From the NCBI GenBank assembly GCA_037976565.1, contig CP137667.1:26738277-26802276 (forward strand): a DNA stretch of 64,000 bases. Reading direction: 5' to 3'. Below the pieces are notes generated by a model. That model searched no databases, was not told the origin of the DNA, and saw nothing but the letters and a program-made list of their open reading frames with translations. This DNA comes from Mesocentrotus franciscanus. Its lineage: Eukaryota; Echinodermata; Echinoidea; Camarodonta; Strongylocentrotidae. Numbering within the stretch: position 1 is the stretch's first letter; each line of letters begins with the position of its first letter. Below, in pieces: positions 36,601-51,600 of this stretch. Made by a program: the position numbers and the translations under genes.

Positions 36601-39600
36601 GAACCGAATTTTAATATTATTACATATATATTTTTAATGACAATTACTTTACTTAAATTAATTAAATAAACACATTTTCCGTTATGATTTCATATATATT
36701 ACCTTTCCGGGCAATGTGGAAAGAAGCATTTGAACATTCGGCGGGAACTCACGAGGCAACCATTTCAACTCAAGTTCATCTCCTGTTGCAATGAAAAAGT
36801 GGATATATATATATATGTGTGTATATATATATAGTTATTAGTTAATCACAATAATAATGTTATTCAGAACGGCTAATAAGAAATGAGGCACTCAACGTAT
36901 GAAAGTAATCGTGGTGATGATCTTATGTTCTTTCCGAAAACATTTCCTACAGGTGCTCTTTCGTGAAAGATAAGGGTGATGGTTACAGTTATTATCGTTA
37001 CGATTGGGTCTTAGATTAGGGCATAGGGTTGGAGTATTAAAGGTATACTAGCAGGACCCGTGGAAAATCCACGGGATTCTAGGGAGGGGGGGGGGGTTGT
37101 AAATAGATATGTGCTATCGATTACCTTTTTTGTGATTTTTTTTTTCTTTTTCTCAAAAATAATATATTTTTTTTAAAGATAATTTCTGTGCTAGATGATA
37201 TTATTTTCTCTTTATTGTATAGGCCTACTTTTTATCATTTTATAATTTTTCTTCTTCTTTTCATTAATATTTTACTTGTTAGAATATCAACCTTTTGTTT
37301 ACTGTCCCATGTATCGTTTTGAATTTGTTTTTAAAATCTGAATCATGTAATAAAACTTGAAAATTGGAAGAAAACAGGGAAATCAAACATTTGTAATTAA
37401 AATTGACGCAGATATTTTAGACTTTACTTTCGTTTTCACTTTCGTTATTTACGATTATTGTTGTCACTTCGTTCCTATTATTCTTACTATCCCTTTCCGG
37501 CCGGATCCTCGAATTATCACTCTCGTTATCTATACGAATATTGTTCTCATGCACTTCACTCCCATTATCATTTTGGTTATTTAACACATTGCTAAGTTAA
37601 TTTAGTCCTACAATGAAATAATATACAAATATACAAATATACAAATATACAATGACACTCGAAGTGACTCGAGGATCTAGCTAAAACTATTCGCATCGAA
37701 GGAACATCAAATCGTATTCTCCCGAGGGCCATCGCGGCCCGAGAGAGAACAGTACCATTGATGTTCCTGAGTGCGAATAGTTTTAGCTTGTTCCGAGAAT
37801 GAGTCATTGTATATTTGTTCTATATCCCTTCCACCTGTAGGCCTATCATTCCGTGGACACTTCTGTAATAGCATGTACCGTACTCACATTTACATCACAT
37901 TCAATAAAGAAATAAATAAAACAACAATTGCACGGCTCAAACATATGAAACATTGAAGGATCTAAATACACGCTATACAGTTACCGCACAGGGTAAATTG
38001 CATGGCGTGAGCGACGTGACGTGACTGGCCTGACACCGGGGGAGCTGGCCGTGCGGAGGTGCTTGGACTATGATTATGTTGGCATGGTTCACAGAATTGT
38101 ATAAATATTTTCAAAGTAAAGATTTTACGCGAAAAATCAGACGGTTTGTGCCAATATATTGTAGCATGCAGTCGCACGAATTAACTCGACTGTGTGTGTC
38201 AGCGTAGAACCAACATATTACGTTCTCGTCAGTTTGGCAGCTGCATAGGCCTATATTTAGCGAGATGCCTAACACGGGATGGGCCCAACCCGTTGCACCT
38301 TGTACTTGACGCTACGCCACGTTACTTCAGTGGATTGTCATATGCTGTGTATTTCTCTGGCATGCCCGTGCTTTTCCTACAAAGCATATCGTATAGCAAG
38401 ATGCCTAACACGGGGAATCCAACCTGTTGCAGCGTGTATTTTCTACGCCACATTTATGGGTCGATCGTCGTTTGCCATGTAAGCTCTTTGATTAGAGAGA
38501 AGGCGGGTGCACGCCTTGCTGCCTCACTCTCGCGGGTTAGTCGCCTCCTTGCACGGACAACGCCGGCCGTGCCCTCGTCCGCCCGTCCTCCCCGGGACCC
38601 CGAAACCACGTTTAACGACACGGACGGCGACCAGGGGGTCGACGTGGCACGCGGGATACGGAAGACATGCCTCGTGGAATTGTGACGCGGTCGAGGAAAG
38701 ACGTTTTTCATAAACCGTTTTTACCCCCCGCGACGGTTTTGCGTATTAATATATAGACTAGCAGGGCCCGTGGAAAATCCACGGGATTCTAGGGAGGGTG
38801 GGAGGGGGTTGTAAATACTTTAAAATAGATATGTGCTATCGATTTTTTTTTTTTTTTTTTTTTTAATAATAATTTTTAATCATAATTATTATTATATTTA
38901 AGAAAAAAGATATTTTTGTGCTAGATGATATTATTTCTCTTCATTGTATAGGCCTACTTTTTATCATTTTATAATTTTTCTTCTTTTTTCATTAATATTT
39001 TACTCGTTAGAATACCAACCTTTTGTTTGCTGTCCCATCATGTATCGTTTTAAATTTTTTTTATTTTTATCTGAATTATGTAATAAAACTTGAAAACTGG
39101 AAGAAAACAGTGAAATCAATAATTTGTAATCAAAATTGATGCAGATATTTTAGACTTTACTTTCGTTTTCACTTTCGTTATTTACGATTATTGTCGTCAC
39201 TTCGTTCCTATTATTCTCATTATCCCTTTCCCGGATCCTCACTCTCGTTATCTGTACGAATCAAGGGCGTCATTAATTGCACTCCGAGTTTGAGCATGGG
39301 GGACACAATTACATGTCACTCTATCTCTAGTTATTCTGTTTCACGGCATGTACTTTCATTGGTGACCGGTTAATTTATTGTCTTTTTTATCTTTGACGTT
39401 TCATTACATTTTTAGAGAAAGAAGACGATTGGTTGTACCGTTCTCGACTCTTAATCTTTGTCTGAATTCAGTTTCCACCCTCTCGCGCCGCGTAGCGCGG
39501 AAGCTTTGACGTTTCATTAAATTTTTAGAGAAATAAGACGTTTCGTAGTACCGTTCTCGACTATTAATAATCCTTGTTTGAATAAAGTTCCCCCCCCCCT

Positions 39601-42600
39601 CCCGCGCGAAGTCAACACAGAGAGAAAGAGAGAAAGAAAGAAAAAACAAAAATTTTAACCCCAAATCGTGGCGGGGGTGGGTAGGACATTTCAACACCTG
39701 AAAATTCGGGGGGGGACGTGTCGATCCCCCCGTTCCCCCTCAAACATCAAATCGTATTATATTATCCCGAGGGCCATCGCGGCCCGAAAGAGAACAGTAC
39801 CATCGATGTTCCCGAGTGCGAATAGTTTTAGCTTGTTCCGAGAATGAGTCACTAATATATTTGTTTTATATCCCTTCCACCTGTAGGCCTATCATTCCTT
39901 GGACACTTCTGTAATAGCATGTACCGTACTCACATTCACATCACATTCAATAAAGAAATAAAAGAAAACAACAATTTATTGCACGGCTCAAACATGAAAC
40001 ATTGAAGGATCTAAAGACACGCTATACAGCCAGTATTACAGGTACAGCAGTAGACTGGCCTGACACCGCTGGAGTTGGCCGTGCGGAGGCATTTGATATT
40101 ACGTGAGCTCGCTGAATTTACCTTCTCTTCAGTTATATGGTCTCGATAATTACAATCTATTTGCGTTATTATTGTTGTGATTTTAATGTAGTTTTCATGA
40201 AAAGACCAATAAAGCAGAAGCTTGGACTATGATTATGTTGGCATGGTTCACAGAATTTGTATAAATATTTTCAAAGTAAAGATTTTACGCGAAAAATCGG
40301 ACGGTTTGTGCCAATATATTGCAGCAGTCGCACGAATTAACTCGACTGTGTGTGTGTGAGCGTAGAACCAACATACTTTCTCGTCAGTTTGGCTGCTGCA
40401 TAGGCCTATATATAGCAAGATGCCTAACACGGGATAGGCCCAACCCGTTGCGCCTTGTACTTGCTACGCCACATGACTTGAGTGGATTTTCGTACGCTGT
40501 GTATTTGTCTAGCATGCCCGTGAAGTGCCTACAAAGCATATCATACAGCAAGATGCCTGACACGGAGTAGGCCCGGTCCTTTGCAGCGTGTATCTGCTAC
40601 AACACATTATGGAGTGGATCGTCTCTTAAAAGTGTATCTCCTTGATTAGACAGAGGGCGGGTGCACGCCATGCTGCCTCACTCTCGCGGGTTCGTCGTCT
40701 CCTTGCACGGACAACGCCGGCCGTGCTCTCGTCCGCTCGTCCTCCCGGGACCCCGGAACCACCTTTAACGACATCGACGGCGACCGCAGGGTCGACGTGG
40801 CACGCGGGATACGGGAGACATGCCTCGTGGAATTGTGTCGCCGTTCCCGCGCCACGGCGAAGGGGGGCGCGGTCGAGGAAAGACGTTTTTCATAAACCGT
40901 TTTTACCCCCCGCAACGATTTTGCGTATTAATATATAGATTGTTAGGTACAAGGGTGAAATTAGATTGTCAGAGGAGCATGAGTTTTAACGCGCTATCTA
41001 TCTTAAATGATCAGTATTTCAGATGAAAAATACAACATGAAAAAAAAATAACAAAATTAACTGATGTCAACTTTACAAGGAAGTATACTACCGAGAGTCT
41101 TTAGGTCATCTGTAATAATTTGCAGGGCATCTGCATGAATCGTCAGGAGTAAAGGTGGCAGAGTTAACAGAAAAAGAAGAGAAGAAGAAGAAGGGAAAAA
41201 AAAGTAGAGAAGAAGAAGAAATATTACCTTCTCCACCTGCCCCGGAATCCAGTTGATTCAAAGCGTCGAGAACAATGACCACTCGCCGCCCGTAACTCCC
41301 CGCGAGAGCTAACCACTTGGGTAAGTCTTGGGATAGAGATTTGTCAGATGTTGGGATACCCAATTCAAGGTTGAAATGCTGCTTTAACTCTTCAAACAGT
41401 CTGGAACGCAAGAAAAAAGAAATCGAAGAAGATAAACTACTAGGCAGTGAGAGGGATTCTATCATTTTCTGTCGACGTGTCCTGGTATAATGGTTGATTC
41501 ACATGACTCTCAATTCATAGGTGAAAGGGTGAAATCTAAGGCCGGCACTAATGTCCTTTGGCAAGACGTTAATTCACACTTGCCATTCTTCACCCAGGTA
41601 TTATTATCATGATTATTATTATTATCGTTATTAGAGCCTATTAGCCTCTCCCTCTCTCCCCCCTCTCTGTTATGTGTTTGTATTTTTACGCCGTTTGATA
41701 TGGGGGGGGGGGCATCGGCAGCTTTGGGGACACAAGTCTTATGCAATGATTGAAAACCAACTTAACCAGGCCACCAATTGGGGGAGCGGAAATGGGAGGG
41801 CCTACCTTTTTTATTTTCTCTTCCTTCTCGTTTCCCTCTTCCCTTAGTTTAATTTCCCTCTTTTTGTCTTTATGCCATCTTATGGGAAACGTGCCCCCCT
41901 CTCCCCCTCTCCCCCCAAAAAACAACAACAACACTACGTCTCTGATTTTATACCTTCTTAGTAATCTAAGATGCGAAGCACTGTCTGCCGAGCTACCAAT
42001 AAAATGCATAAACATAAAATCATTCGGATGCTCATCTTCAAATCGGCCACACCAGTTGGCGATAAGCGCCGATTTCCCGCTTCCAGATTCACCGAGAACC
42101 ACAAGCGGTAACTTCGGATCTCCGGCAATGTAGTCGTTGATTCTCGTGAAGTACTCGGCCCGCCCGATGTATACTCTTCGGCGGACTTCGGCAAAGGACA
42201 AGTGAGCTTCGCGTTCTCGCTGAAGTGGAGTGAGTTTTGATTCTGGTGGGAACTCCTGGTTGATACATCGCTCTAAGTCCTGTTTAAAATAGACAAAGAA
42301 GAGAAATAACTAAACCATCGTTAGTCCGCTGCATTTGTAGGCCATTACTTTTTCAGGTAGGGTCAGTTAGCATAATGGATTAAAATGTTTTATTGATGAA
42401 AAAGCTATGCCCAATATTTAGTGGATAATTAAATACATGACTGACATCTGAATCATGAGTTTAATTTCACAAAATGTATTTACATATCATAGAAGAATAC
42501 CGAGAGTCCTTTTCAGGACTCCTCAATCCTCCCCCTCTCTCACATGGTGCAACCGCAAGACTACTGTATAGAAGATATTGCAATACAGACTTCATACAGC

Positions 42601-45600
42601 AAGAATGGTAATTAATCCATAATCTTCTTCAATCTTTGAAAATCGGGAAATCATAAAACAACAGGGAATTTGCACGTTAGTAGCTTATTTGAGCCTACGT
42701 ACATAGGTTAAAAGAAAGGGAAGTTTAACTGTCCTAATCAAAAGATCAATACTTCATAATTATTTAGATGAGTGTGGCATACCTTTCGAATGAAGTCTGT
42801 GCCTTCATCAGCTACAACGTAATGGCGAACTGGCATACCCGATTCCTCCAAAGTTTGGCGGAATCTTTTCTGCTGATCGATCTTCCATTCAGGCTCATGA
42901 TTTTTCTCCTTCAAAAGCTCCTCTTTCGTCTGCATTGAAGGAAGAATATGATGAAAGAATGTATTAGACCAAAATCCTTTTCAGAGCACTGTTACATAAA
43001 ACCTGTTATCAATAATTAAATGCAAAAGTTGTAATACATATTTGCTGTCAGCCAATGAAACAGGGCCCAGGATTAGTAACCCTAGTATGCCCTTAAATAT
43101 TGACACCGTAAAGTTATTTCTACTCGTTGAACATACGGTGTAATTTCCACTGCGCTAATACATGCGTCAATCGTCAATCGATCCCGTGATGGGTATTATC
43201 CCGTTCACTAACAACAAAAGAAATGCTTACACTTTTAATTTGGCGATAACTCTTTTTATCATATTTCTCTTACATGGTGCGTCAAACACCACATCATACA
43301 CTAGTCTGACGCCCTTCCTACGTCATTTAGATGATGCTTCGTGTGTGGCATGGTTGATCATCTAAGAAGTTTTCGACAATAAGAGTAGTCGGGTTTAGCC
43401 TTGGTAGCCCTGGTAGCAGAGCCCAACCGACGGGTTAATTTCACTATATCTAGGGATTATCTCGAAAGATTATGAAACAACCGAATCCTTGATCTCGATT
43501 TGCTGTAAAAAAAATGAACAAATAAAACTAAAATCGAGATATATATCGTTCACCCAGAGACCCTTGACAAAAATTGAAACGTTTATCCACCATGCAGTTA
43601 TTTTACCTTTGCTTTTCTGAGATAGAAGAACGTCTTATCGGATGCATTCTCCCTTTCCCGAAGAGCCGAATGAAGGACTTCGAGCTGTAAAAATAATATA
43701 GGAATAATATATGCATCTGAATGCAGCAAATCAAAGCATTTGGATAGAAGCTTCCTCAATGTTTACTTCATATGTCAATGGATTACATAGTGCATCGTTT
43801 AGTTAAGTTTTGGCATATTAGATAGATTATATCATCCACAGCACTGTACATGTAACTGCACAACTTTTAAGGTACGAAGATACACTGACAACAAGGTGGC
43901 CTGTACTTCCACAGAAGAAGAAGAAGATTATTTGGAGTGTATGCTTTTATAATTGTTTTCTTCTTACGTATGGAAATGCATCATATTATGAAAATACCGT
44001 GTTAACATAAGAATAAAAATATGAATTTATTCCTCTTTGCCTAGAGAAGTTCAAAGTTGATGAATATAGATACATTCAGAAGCTTGATCGTGGTAGAAAG
44101 AATGACCCTCAAAATAGTACATTAGCACATTTAATTTGTTACATTTTAAATACCGAAACTTCAAATTACAACTTTTTCCCCGTACTTTTAGATATGAAGG
44201 AGCTGACAAAATACCTAGCTGCTCAACGTTTGTTCACTTATATAAAAAAATATATATATAAAAAATTCAAATAAATAACGACGATAACAATAAAAACTAA
44301 TAGTGTGAATGAATAATACATTTGTAGTCAAACGAAACAGACGTTGATGCCCATTAAAGATCTGTCTCTAGGACATATGCTCCAGGGACGATTGCTCTGC
44401 GATCAATAATTATAACACTAAGCCAGTTCCTGAGTTAACCATGGACCTAATATTCTACCCAACCCATACCCTTACGCTAAAATTAACACAGCATCCGATA
44501 TCTTGGACGAAATTAGCCGCAACCAAATGCAGTGGGAGCATGTCTTGTAACACTAAAGTAACATAATGATGTGTATGTATAATTCAAAAGTTTATTTACA
44601 TTTTTAGCCAGGGGAAGTATGTCTATGTTAACATGATTTACCTGTGTCACACTGCTATTAAATCTGTACTCCTCGATCCACTTGAGAAGACTGAAGTTCT
44701 CGATGGCGTAGTCGTAGGTTTTATTAAGGAGTTCATCGACCTCGCCTTCCTTTTGACTCCAGCCGAAACGATCACCAAGAAGACAAAGAAAGAAGGGACG
44801 ACATCGGTCGATCTGAAATCAGAGATAATATTGAATTTAAACAAAAATGCACAACCAAATTTTGAATGCCTGTGGCTTATTTCTATTTTTAAAAATATAT
44901 ACAATTTCGACGAAAAAATAATTTGTTATATACTGTAAGGTTTTTCGGAATTAAATCTCGAAAAAGACCGACATTAGCAACAACAAAAAAGTTACAGCGA
45001 AATGCGCGTCAAACAAGAAAGCTAAAACGTCGAAAAATCAACGTTAGGCAATTGTATATTAAGCTTTTTCCATAACATAATCAAATGTACGAAAGTTGCA
45101 CTGAAGCACTAAGTAATCCGAAAATAATTTGTATGGGATATATAATAAGGTATATGCCTCATAATTCTAACGAACCTGACGATGCAAAATACTTCTGAAG
45201 ACCCTCCCCAAAACAAGTTTACAGTTGTGTAGGTTAAAATAAAAGGGGGCTGCAAATCTTAATCATTTTAATATAAATCTTATTGACGATATTTTCTAAT
45301 CAATCCTACCACTTAACGTTTTAATCACAAAAGAGAAAAATCCATATGTGGTTTATTCTTATAGTAAAGTCTTACTTTTTTCGTTTTGTTATCTGTAATC
45401 TTACTTCTTTATTGCATGTCTCTTTTAGGGTGGGGGGGGTCTAATGTGAAATTCATTTGTCTTACAATGTCTTATGCACCATTTGATGCGCCCATGCTTT
45501 ATCGAGAGTACCCAACACTGCAAATTATAAATAGAAATGTGACCCACAAACCTCTCTGAGACATATGGAGATGGTCTGGCCATCGTTACTCTGATCACTC

Positions 45601-48600
45601 GTGATGCCCCACCGGAGGTCCACATAACTGAAGAACACCCCTCGATCAAGGCACATCTTCTTCAGTTCGTTGAACACCTTCTTGATAAGGATCTCTCTCT
45701 CGGCAGCGAAATCGAGGAAGGTGCTCGAGACGAAAACTCTGATCTCCCGCTTCTTCCTCAGGTTCGTTCGGGCTGGGTCCTTGGTGCGGTCGTGATCAGC
45801 GGTGACGTCATCAGTTGGTTTCGCGTCATCGGACTTTGTCGTGGCGGGATGCAGCTTTGGGGGTTCTTCTGTTGGTACTGAGCCTTCGAAAGATGAATAA
45901 GTAAAGACAGTTACAAAAACAGAAGGAACGATTGCAGGACCAAAGTGACTGATTGAAAACAAACTATAAGAACAATACATGTCGAATGGTCTGTAGCAAC
46001 AACAAAAAAGTCCTACATAAAAGGCTATTGGGACGTGCACTAGAACAATACTTTAATTATTGATTCGTGATAAAAACTCAAACTAACTTGACCAAAGAGA
46101 ATGAGATGAAAGGCTAATTGAACAATCGATAAAAATGGAAACTTCCTGAAATATATTGACATCCTAAGGTCTGTGAATACAATTGCCGAATACAATTGCT
46201 GCTTTCAGAACTAGCTTAGCAATGCTCATAAGAAATTAACAAAGAAAAAAACAATGTCCTTGTCAAAGATATATTATTCAAAATATCATAAGTATCAAGA
46301 GAAATTACTTTCATTTTCCGAACGATCTGTCAAAGTCGAAAGTCCGTACTTCCGAACCACGTTGCGTATCAGGCTGGCCAACATCTTGGTGTCTTTGACG
46401 ATCTTGACATCACAGATTGTATCTTTGAGACCAGTTCTATGTGGTCGGCGACAGTTCAGCCGCAAAGACGCAGCAGAGATCTCGACCCCGTGACCTGTGA
46501 CTGACATTAAATATCATACATGTATATTGTTAATTTGTCCTGCTTGTATTAATTCACAACTCATTATGTGCTAAGGATGCCTCTTTCAGGTAGGTGTGTA
46601 TTCCTGTACATAATTATCATAATAAGGTCTGTACAGAGAACATATCATCAAATTCTAATTTTGCCAGACAAAATGTGCACCTACATAGTTAGTCCTATCT
46701 GATGCGCTTCAGTATAATTCTTGGATATGTATACTCAGCATGAACAGCCACTTCAAACTCTAGACTTTCTTATGAGTTCTTATTATCCTATCCTATTGTA
46801 AAGTTTGTTATTATTAATCTGTACGAAAGGAAAATTGATCATATTATGGTATCAAAGCAAAACATTAAACTAGGCCTATCCAAATATTTTTCCTTTATAA
46901 AGATGTAAGCTGTATCTTGAGATTAAAGTTATGGACCTGCACTATTGAAAGCGGACTGCTAATATTTTTCCTTAGTCCAATTATTTATGGACCTTTGGTG
47001 AATGCTTCTCCACCTCCCGTGTCCCTCCCTATTCCGTTTTTTTAATCTTTCCTTTTAAACGCAACAAATCTCTTCGATTGAGATCATAATATCAATACAT
47101 AAACGAGTGTCTTTATTTTTATATGAAAGAGAAACTTCCATCGAACTTTGCTTGAACGTTAGTGCATTTTAAAGTCTTAACAGAACCCGATATTAAAATG
47201 TGTGGTCAATTTCTAACAGATTAGCTAGAGACGTACTTACCTTCAATCTTTATCTTGACACTCCTTACACCCGCTCCGTATTCTTCCAAGGTCAGTTTGA
47301 CCCTTGACCAATAGTCTGACCTTTCCTGTGTTCCCTTTGTGCATTTCTCCTGGACCACTGACCCGTCCGATTTTTCGAGAGTAAATGTAATTTCGTAGGT
47401 AGCCACCGAGGCGGCTAGTGAACGCAGCGATGTTGAGAACTGTTTAGAAATGAATTAATGATTTAACGGAATAATATTAACCCTAATAAGGCCGGGGGGC
47501 CATCATGCCCCCCCCCCCCTCCGCGATTTTTATGATTGTTCGGGAGCGCATACGGATGACGCCCCGCCGCTTCATGACTTTATTCTTTCGAGTCTTGCGC
47601 AGCTTTTAAAACATTTTTTTTGAAAATCGGACCTACCGTTACAAAGTCACGTGACCTTTTGTCTTTACATGTCGGCCCGAAAATCGCTCATTTTCGTGAT
47701 TTGTGTACAAAACATATGGAAATATCATTTTTCCTAAAAAGAGATAAAACATTGGTTATTTGGTCTTGTTTAAAGTTTAGGTGTTTGTTTTGGGGGTCAA
47801 ATAGTTAAATTATAGTTAGAAATGAAATAAAACAACAAAAACAATAAAATACATAATTAAAAAAAACAATGAAATACATAAGAAAATATCAAAACAAGAG
47901 ATAACATAAGGAATAACCTAGCTTTCCAAATTTTTTTTTCGTATTATTATTCCAAATGGTCTAAAAAATATATGTAGTGGAAAAAAAGCTGAAATATGAA
48001 GAACATATGATTTATGGGTAAAAATATGAATTTTTTGACCTTATTTGCATAATTTACCATAAATATGCAAATGAGTAATTTTTTCAAAAAATTGAAATTG
48101 CTATAGTATTCTATACACTTCACTTGACATCCATGCAAATTTTCGCGGCGATCGGCCGTTTCACGGCCGAGATCTTAGGGGGGGCATAATGCCCCCCGGC
48201 CGTATTAAGAACTCAAATAGCCCGGCCTTATTAGGGTTAAGGGCTCAATATATATCTGTAATGAATGCACAGATGAGTAAAGGTATGCACTTGAATAAAA
48301 GCTTGATTAAAAAGTGTGGAGATGTCCCTTGAATAAAATGCATCTGGTGATTCATACTGTTGTATGGAGTGAAAGAGAGAAAGGAGAGAGACGTGAAGTA
48401 ATTCGTTTTTACTTGTCCCTTTTGTAAAGATGGTTCCTAAGAGGATTGAATGACTGGTCAGTATAACAAAATAAAGGAATATTCAAGCAGCATTCAGAAT
48501 TTCAAAGCAGTGTCATTTCTACATACCGGTAATCATTACTATCATAATCAATAGAGGAAGACACTCTTTATCATTGTCCTACATGCATCTGTCAAAAGTC

Positions 48601-51600
48601 TTCTGTCATGTGTGTTAGCATATTATAAATAATTGGATTAATTTATTAGGAGGGTAAAGAATAGTAACTTTATTCAAACAGTGGGAATGACAAGAACTTA
48701 AAAAGAGATAACCTTTTCCGTACTCCGCAAAAAATGTTTCAGATGAACCGTTTAGAATACGAAATAGCGATGGCAAGGCCATATATTTTTGGAAAATGAG
48801 AGAAAGGGAGGTGAAAACCTAAAAGATGGAATTACAGACAAGAATAAGTACACCTTCTTTAACTTACCAGAACAGGCGGGGCTTTGTCTAGACTTCCCAC
48901 ATCGAAGAAATCTTCAAGATTCACGCGATACTCTAGTAAACCAATCTCACCAATCAACACGAGCCCTGCAGCAGATACAGGTGCATTGGCGTTAACAAAA
49001 ATTCGTATAGGAAGATGATGAACGATTAACAGAAGCAATATTCGATGCCTAAAGAACAGGATTAACATCAACTCTAAAACTAAACGCTACTGTATTTGTG
49101 TCAGTAAAAACTGAGTGGCAAAATAATTTTCCTCTTAAAGAGAAACGAGAAGAGTTAAAAGTATACATTTCGAAAAGAGGAATGATGTAATTGTGGCAAT
49201 GAAGATATAACACCAAACATACTCTTAATACCATTATTGGTCCTTACTTTCCTCTACGCCATCCCCGCCATACTGTGAATGCCACCGAGTAGATTCTTGT
49301 TCCAATACCCTTTCCTGCAAAAAAAACAAACAAATCAGATTTACATTACTTTTGATTGATGAGATATAGATTATATAAACATAATTGTGGATATATGTTT
49401 TTTGTTGCTCCAATCCTACACGCCACATCTAACTCTTTCCTTCCTCAGATTACTATTTTCTTTCAAACAAGAGCGATTTTTCAAAACGTCACTTTCCATT
49501 CTGGCTATAGCGTAAGTGATTACAATGACATAGTAGAAAGAGTAAAAGATCCTTGAAATTTTGTGTGGATCTTGATGTGCAATTAGCAGAAACCAAGTAT
49601 AAGATATTCTTCAATGAAAGATTATCATATCATAAAGTTAAACAGGCTAAAGCTTACCGTTAAAAGTGGGGTAATTAGAAAGTAGATTGCTTTCTTCACA
49701 ATGTTACAAACTTCTTTGCTGCACTTTGAGAGGATAACACATTAGAGTCATTCCCGGTGTTGCCACATCATATTGACTTAGTGCATGCATGGTAGTTATA
49801 AATTTTGCGTATTAGGGGGTAATTTCCGGGGGGAGGGTTCGCCAACGCTTCAATGCTCGCAAATCTGAAGAGGAATAATTTTATTTTGAAAGAGCAAGAT
49901 ATTTCACAAAAAGGGACATATTTTCACAATGATTGCAAGCATATGATTATGTTTGTAGCTGGTTTTTTTGCGGAAATAGGGTACTTGTGAATGTGTACTT
50001 GATAAGCCAATAATAGGTTATATTTTAGAGCCAATTGTGTACCTATTTTCGTCATCTTGAGAGTATGCAAAATGGGGGGTCCTCTTTGACTAATCTAACG
50101 ATCATGTGTTCCACCTTTGAATATGAATGGGTGCCATTAGGGTTCCACTATACACTCCTTTTTTCTCAAAACATAAAAAAGTATGAGCAGATGTACAAAA
50201 TGATGGATACAAACGTTTGACAAAGAAAGGTACGATGAAAAGCAAGATTCTAGTATTTAGATAAGTTGGACGTGACTCCATCTATCAAGAAGAAAAAACA
50301 ACTTTCTTGTTGTGCATAGATTATTTGTTCAACTTCATAATAACATTATTTTAAACATGGAAATGATGAAGATCCCTTTAAACGTCTAGTTAAAAATATA
50401 TAATGTTTTGCATACAAAATAACGAAATTAAAAGAGGAATAATTTCCACTTGGGAAGCCAAAGATGGCATTGAATTTATTAAATTCAATTGAAAATCAAA
50501 TTATTGAAATTAATTACACACTTCCCACCTTATTCATCCTAAGGATATCTCCCGAGCATGCGAGGTTTTTAAGGTCGTATCCAGCAATGTGACGACCGAG
50601 AGGGACGAGATCATCACCAATCTGTACCAATAGCAAGTGAAAGGAAACATGCAAGATAATGATAATAATAATACAGATACAACATAATATTATTGGATAT
50701 TCATATAGCGCACATAATCCCCCACGTACAGTATTATATAATGTTTAATATACAATAAGTACAAATTAAACTAGACATTGAATTCATCACGGAGACGAAT
50801 TAGGTGATAAGCCAGAACTATGGGCTTGGTTTCGAAATGATAGTTCAGTTTGGCATGAAAAGCAATTATTCTGTAAATTCTTTTTATAAATATTTGCATG
50901 AAAATGAATTATTGGGTGAAGTTAGCATCCCACATCTTTTTGTAGGTGTAGACCTATACAACAAGTAAAAACATCCATTTGATTAGATAGTATTTTAAGG
51001 AGGTAGTTTTAATAACAATGACGATGAGAATAATAATACACAATAACAAGATATTGAATTCGTCACGGAGACGAATTAGGTGATCTGCCATGGAAACCTT
51101 GATTTTGATTGGCTGTAGAGCCCTGTTACCATGGTAGTTGCCATTGATGGCAAAGTTACCATCAATGGTAAGTTTTATGCAACGGGGCCCAGATGTAGAA
51201 ACTCAATGAGAGATTTGGTCTTTAAAAAAACACCAAAAAACACCAAAACCCACAATGAAAATGAGATACATGAAATGATTGTTTGAATCATCTGGAATTA
51301 GATGTTACTTTTGATTTTAATACATGAATATACATAACTATGAAATAAAGTGACAGGAAGAATAGTGAAAGCATTAATCCCTTGCTCTAGGTTCCCTTTA
51401 AACTCCAAAAAAACTTCCTAGCTGGAGTAAGCCAGCAAAGGAAAAGTATTATTTTCCTGATGAAAGAAAATGCTCTCTGTGCTCTTGTTCCACTGCATAG
51501 ACTAAAGAGAAACTTGTTTCTGCCATATCTGTGAAAGAAAACATTTAAACTGCTGGGTCGGTCTAAAACTCGATTGTTCTACAAATCAGACCACTCAAAT

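Noticed and set aside
38194..38713. 163-codon plus-strand frame and overlapping frames in the Helitron region
   Set aside because: Several overlapping frames on both strands in a GC-rich stretch, repeated with frame-breaking differences at 40319-40938 in the second copy. No motif, so non-coding Helitron sequence.
41686..41953. Continuation of the Walker A exon past 41954
   Set aside because: The frame stays open past the donor AGAAG|GTATAA, but the residues become low-complexity and the next exon joins in phase only if splicing occurs at 41954.
41750..42133. 127-codon plus-strand frame opposite the NACHT exon
   Set aside because: Antisense of the Walker A exon (41954-42279) plus a low-complexity intron segment.
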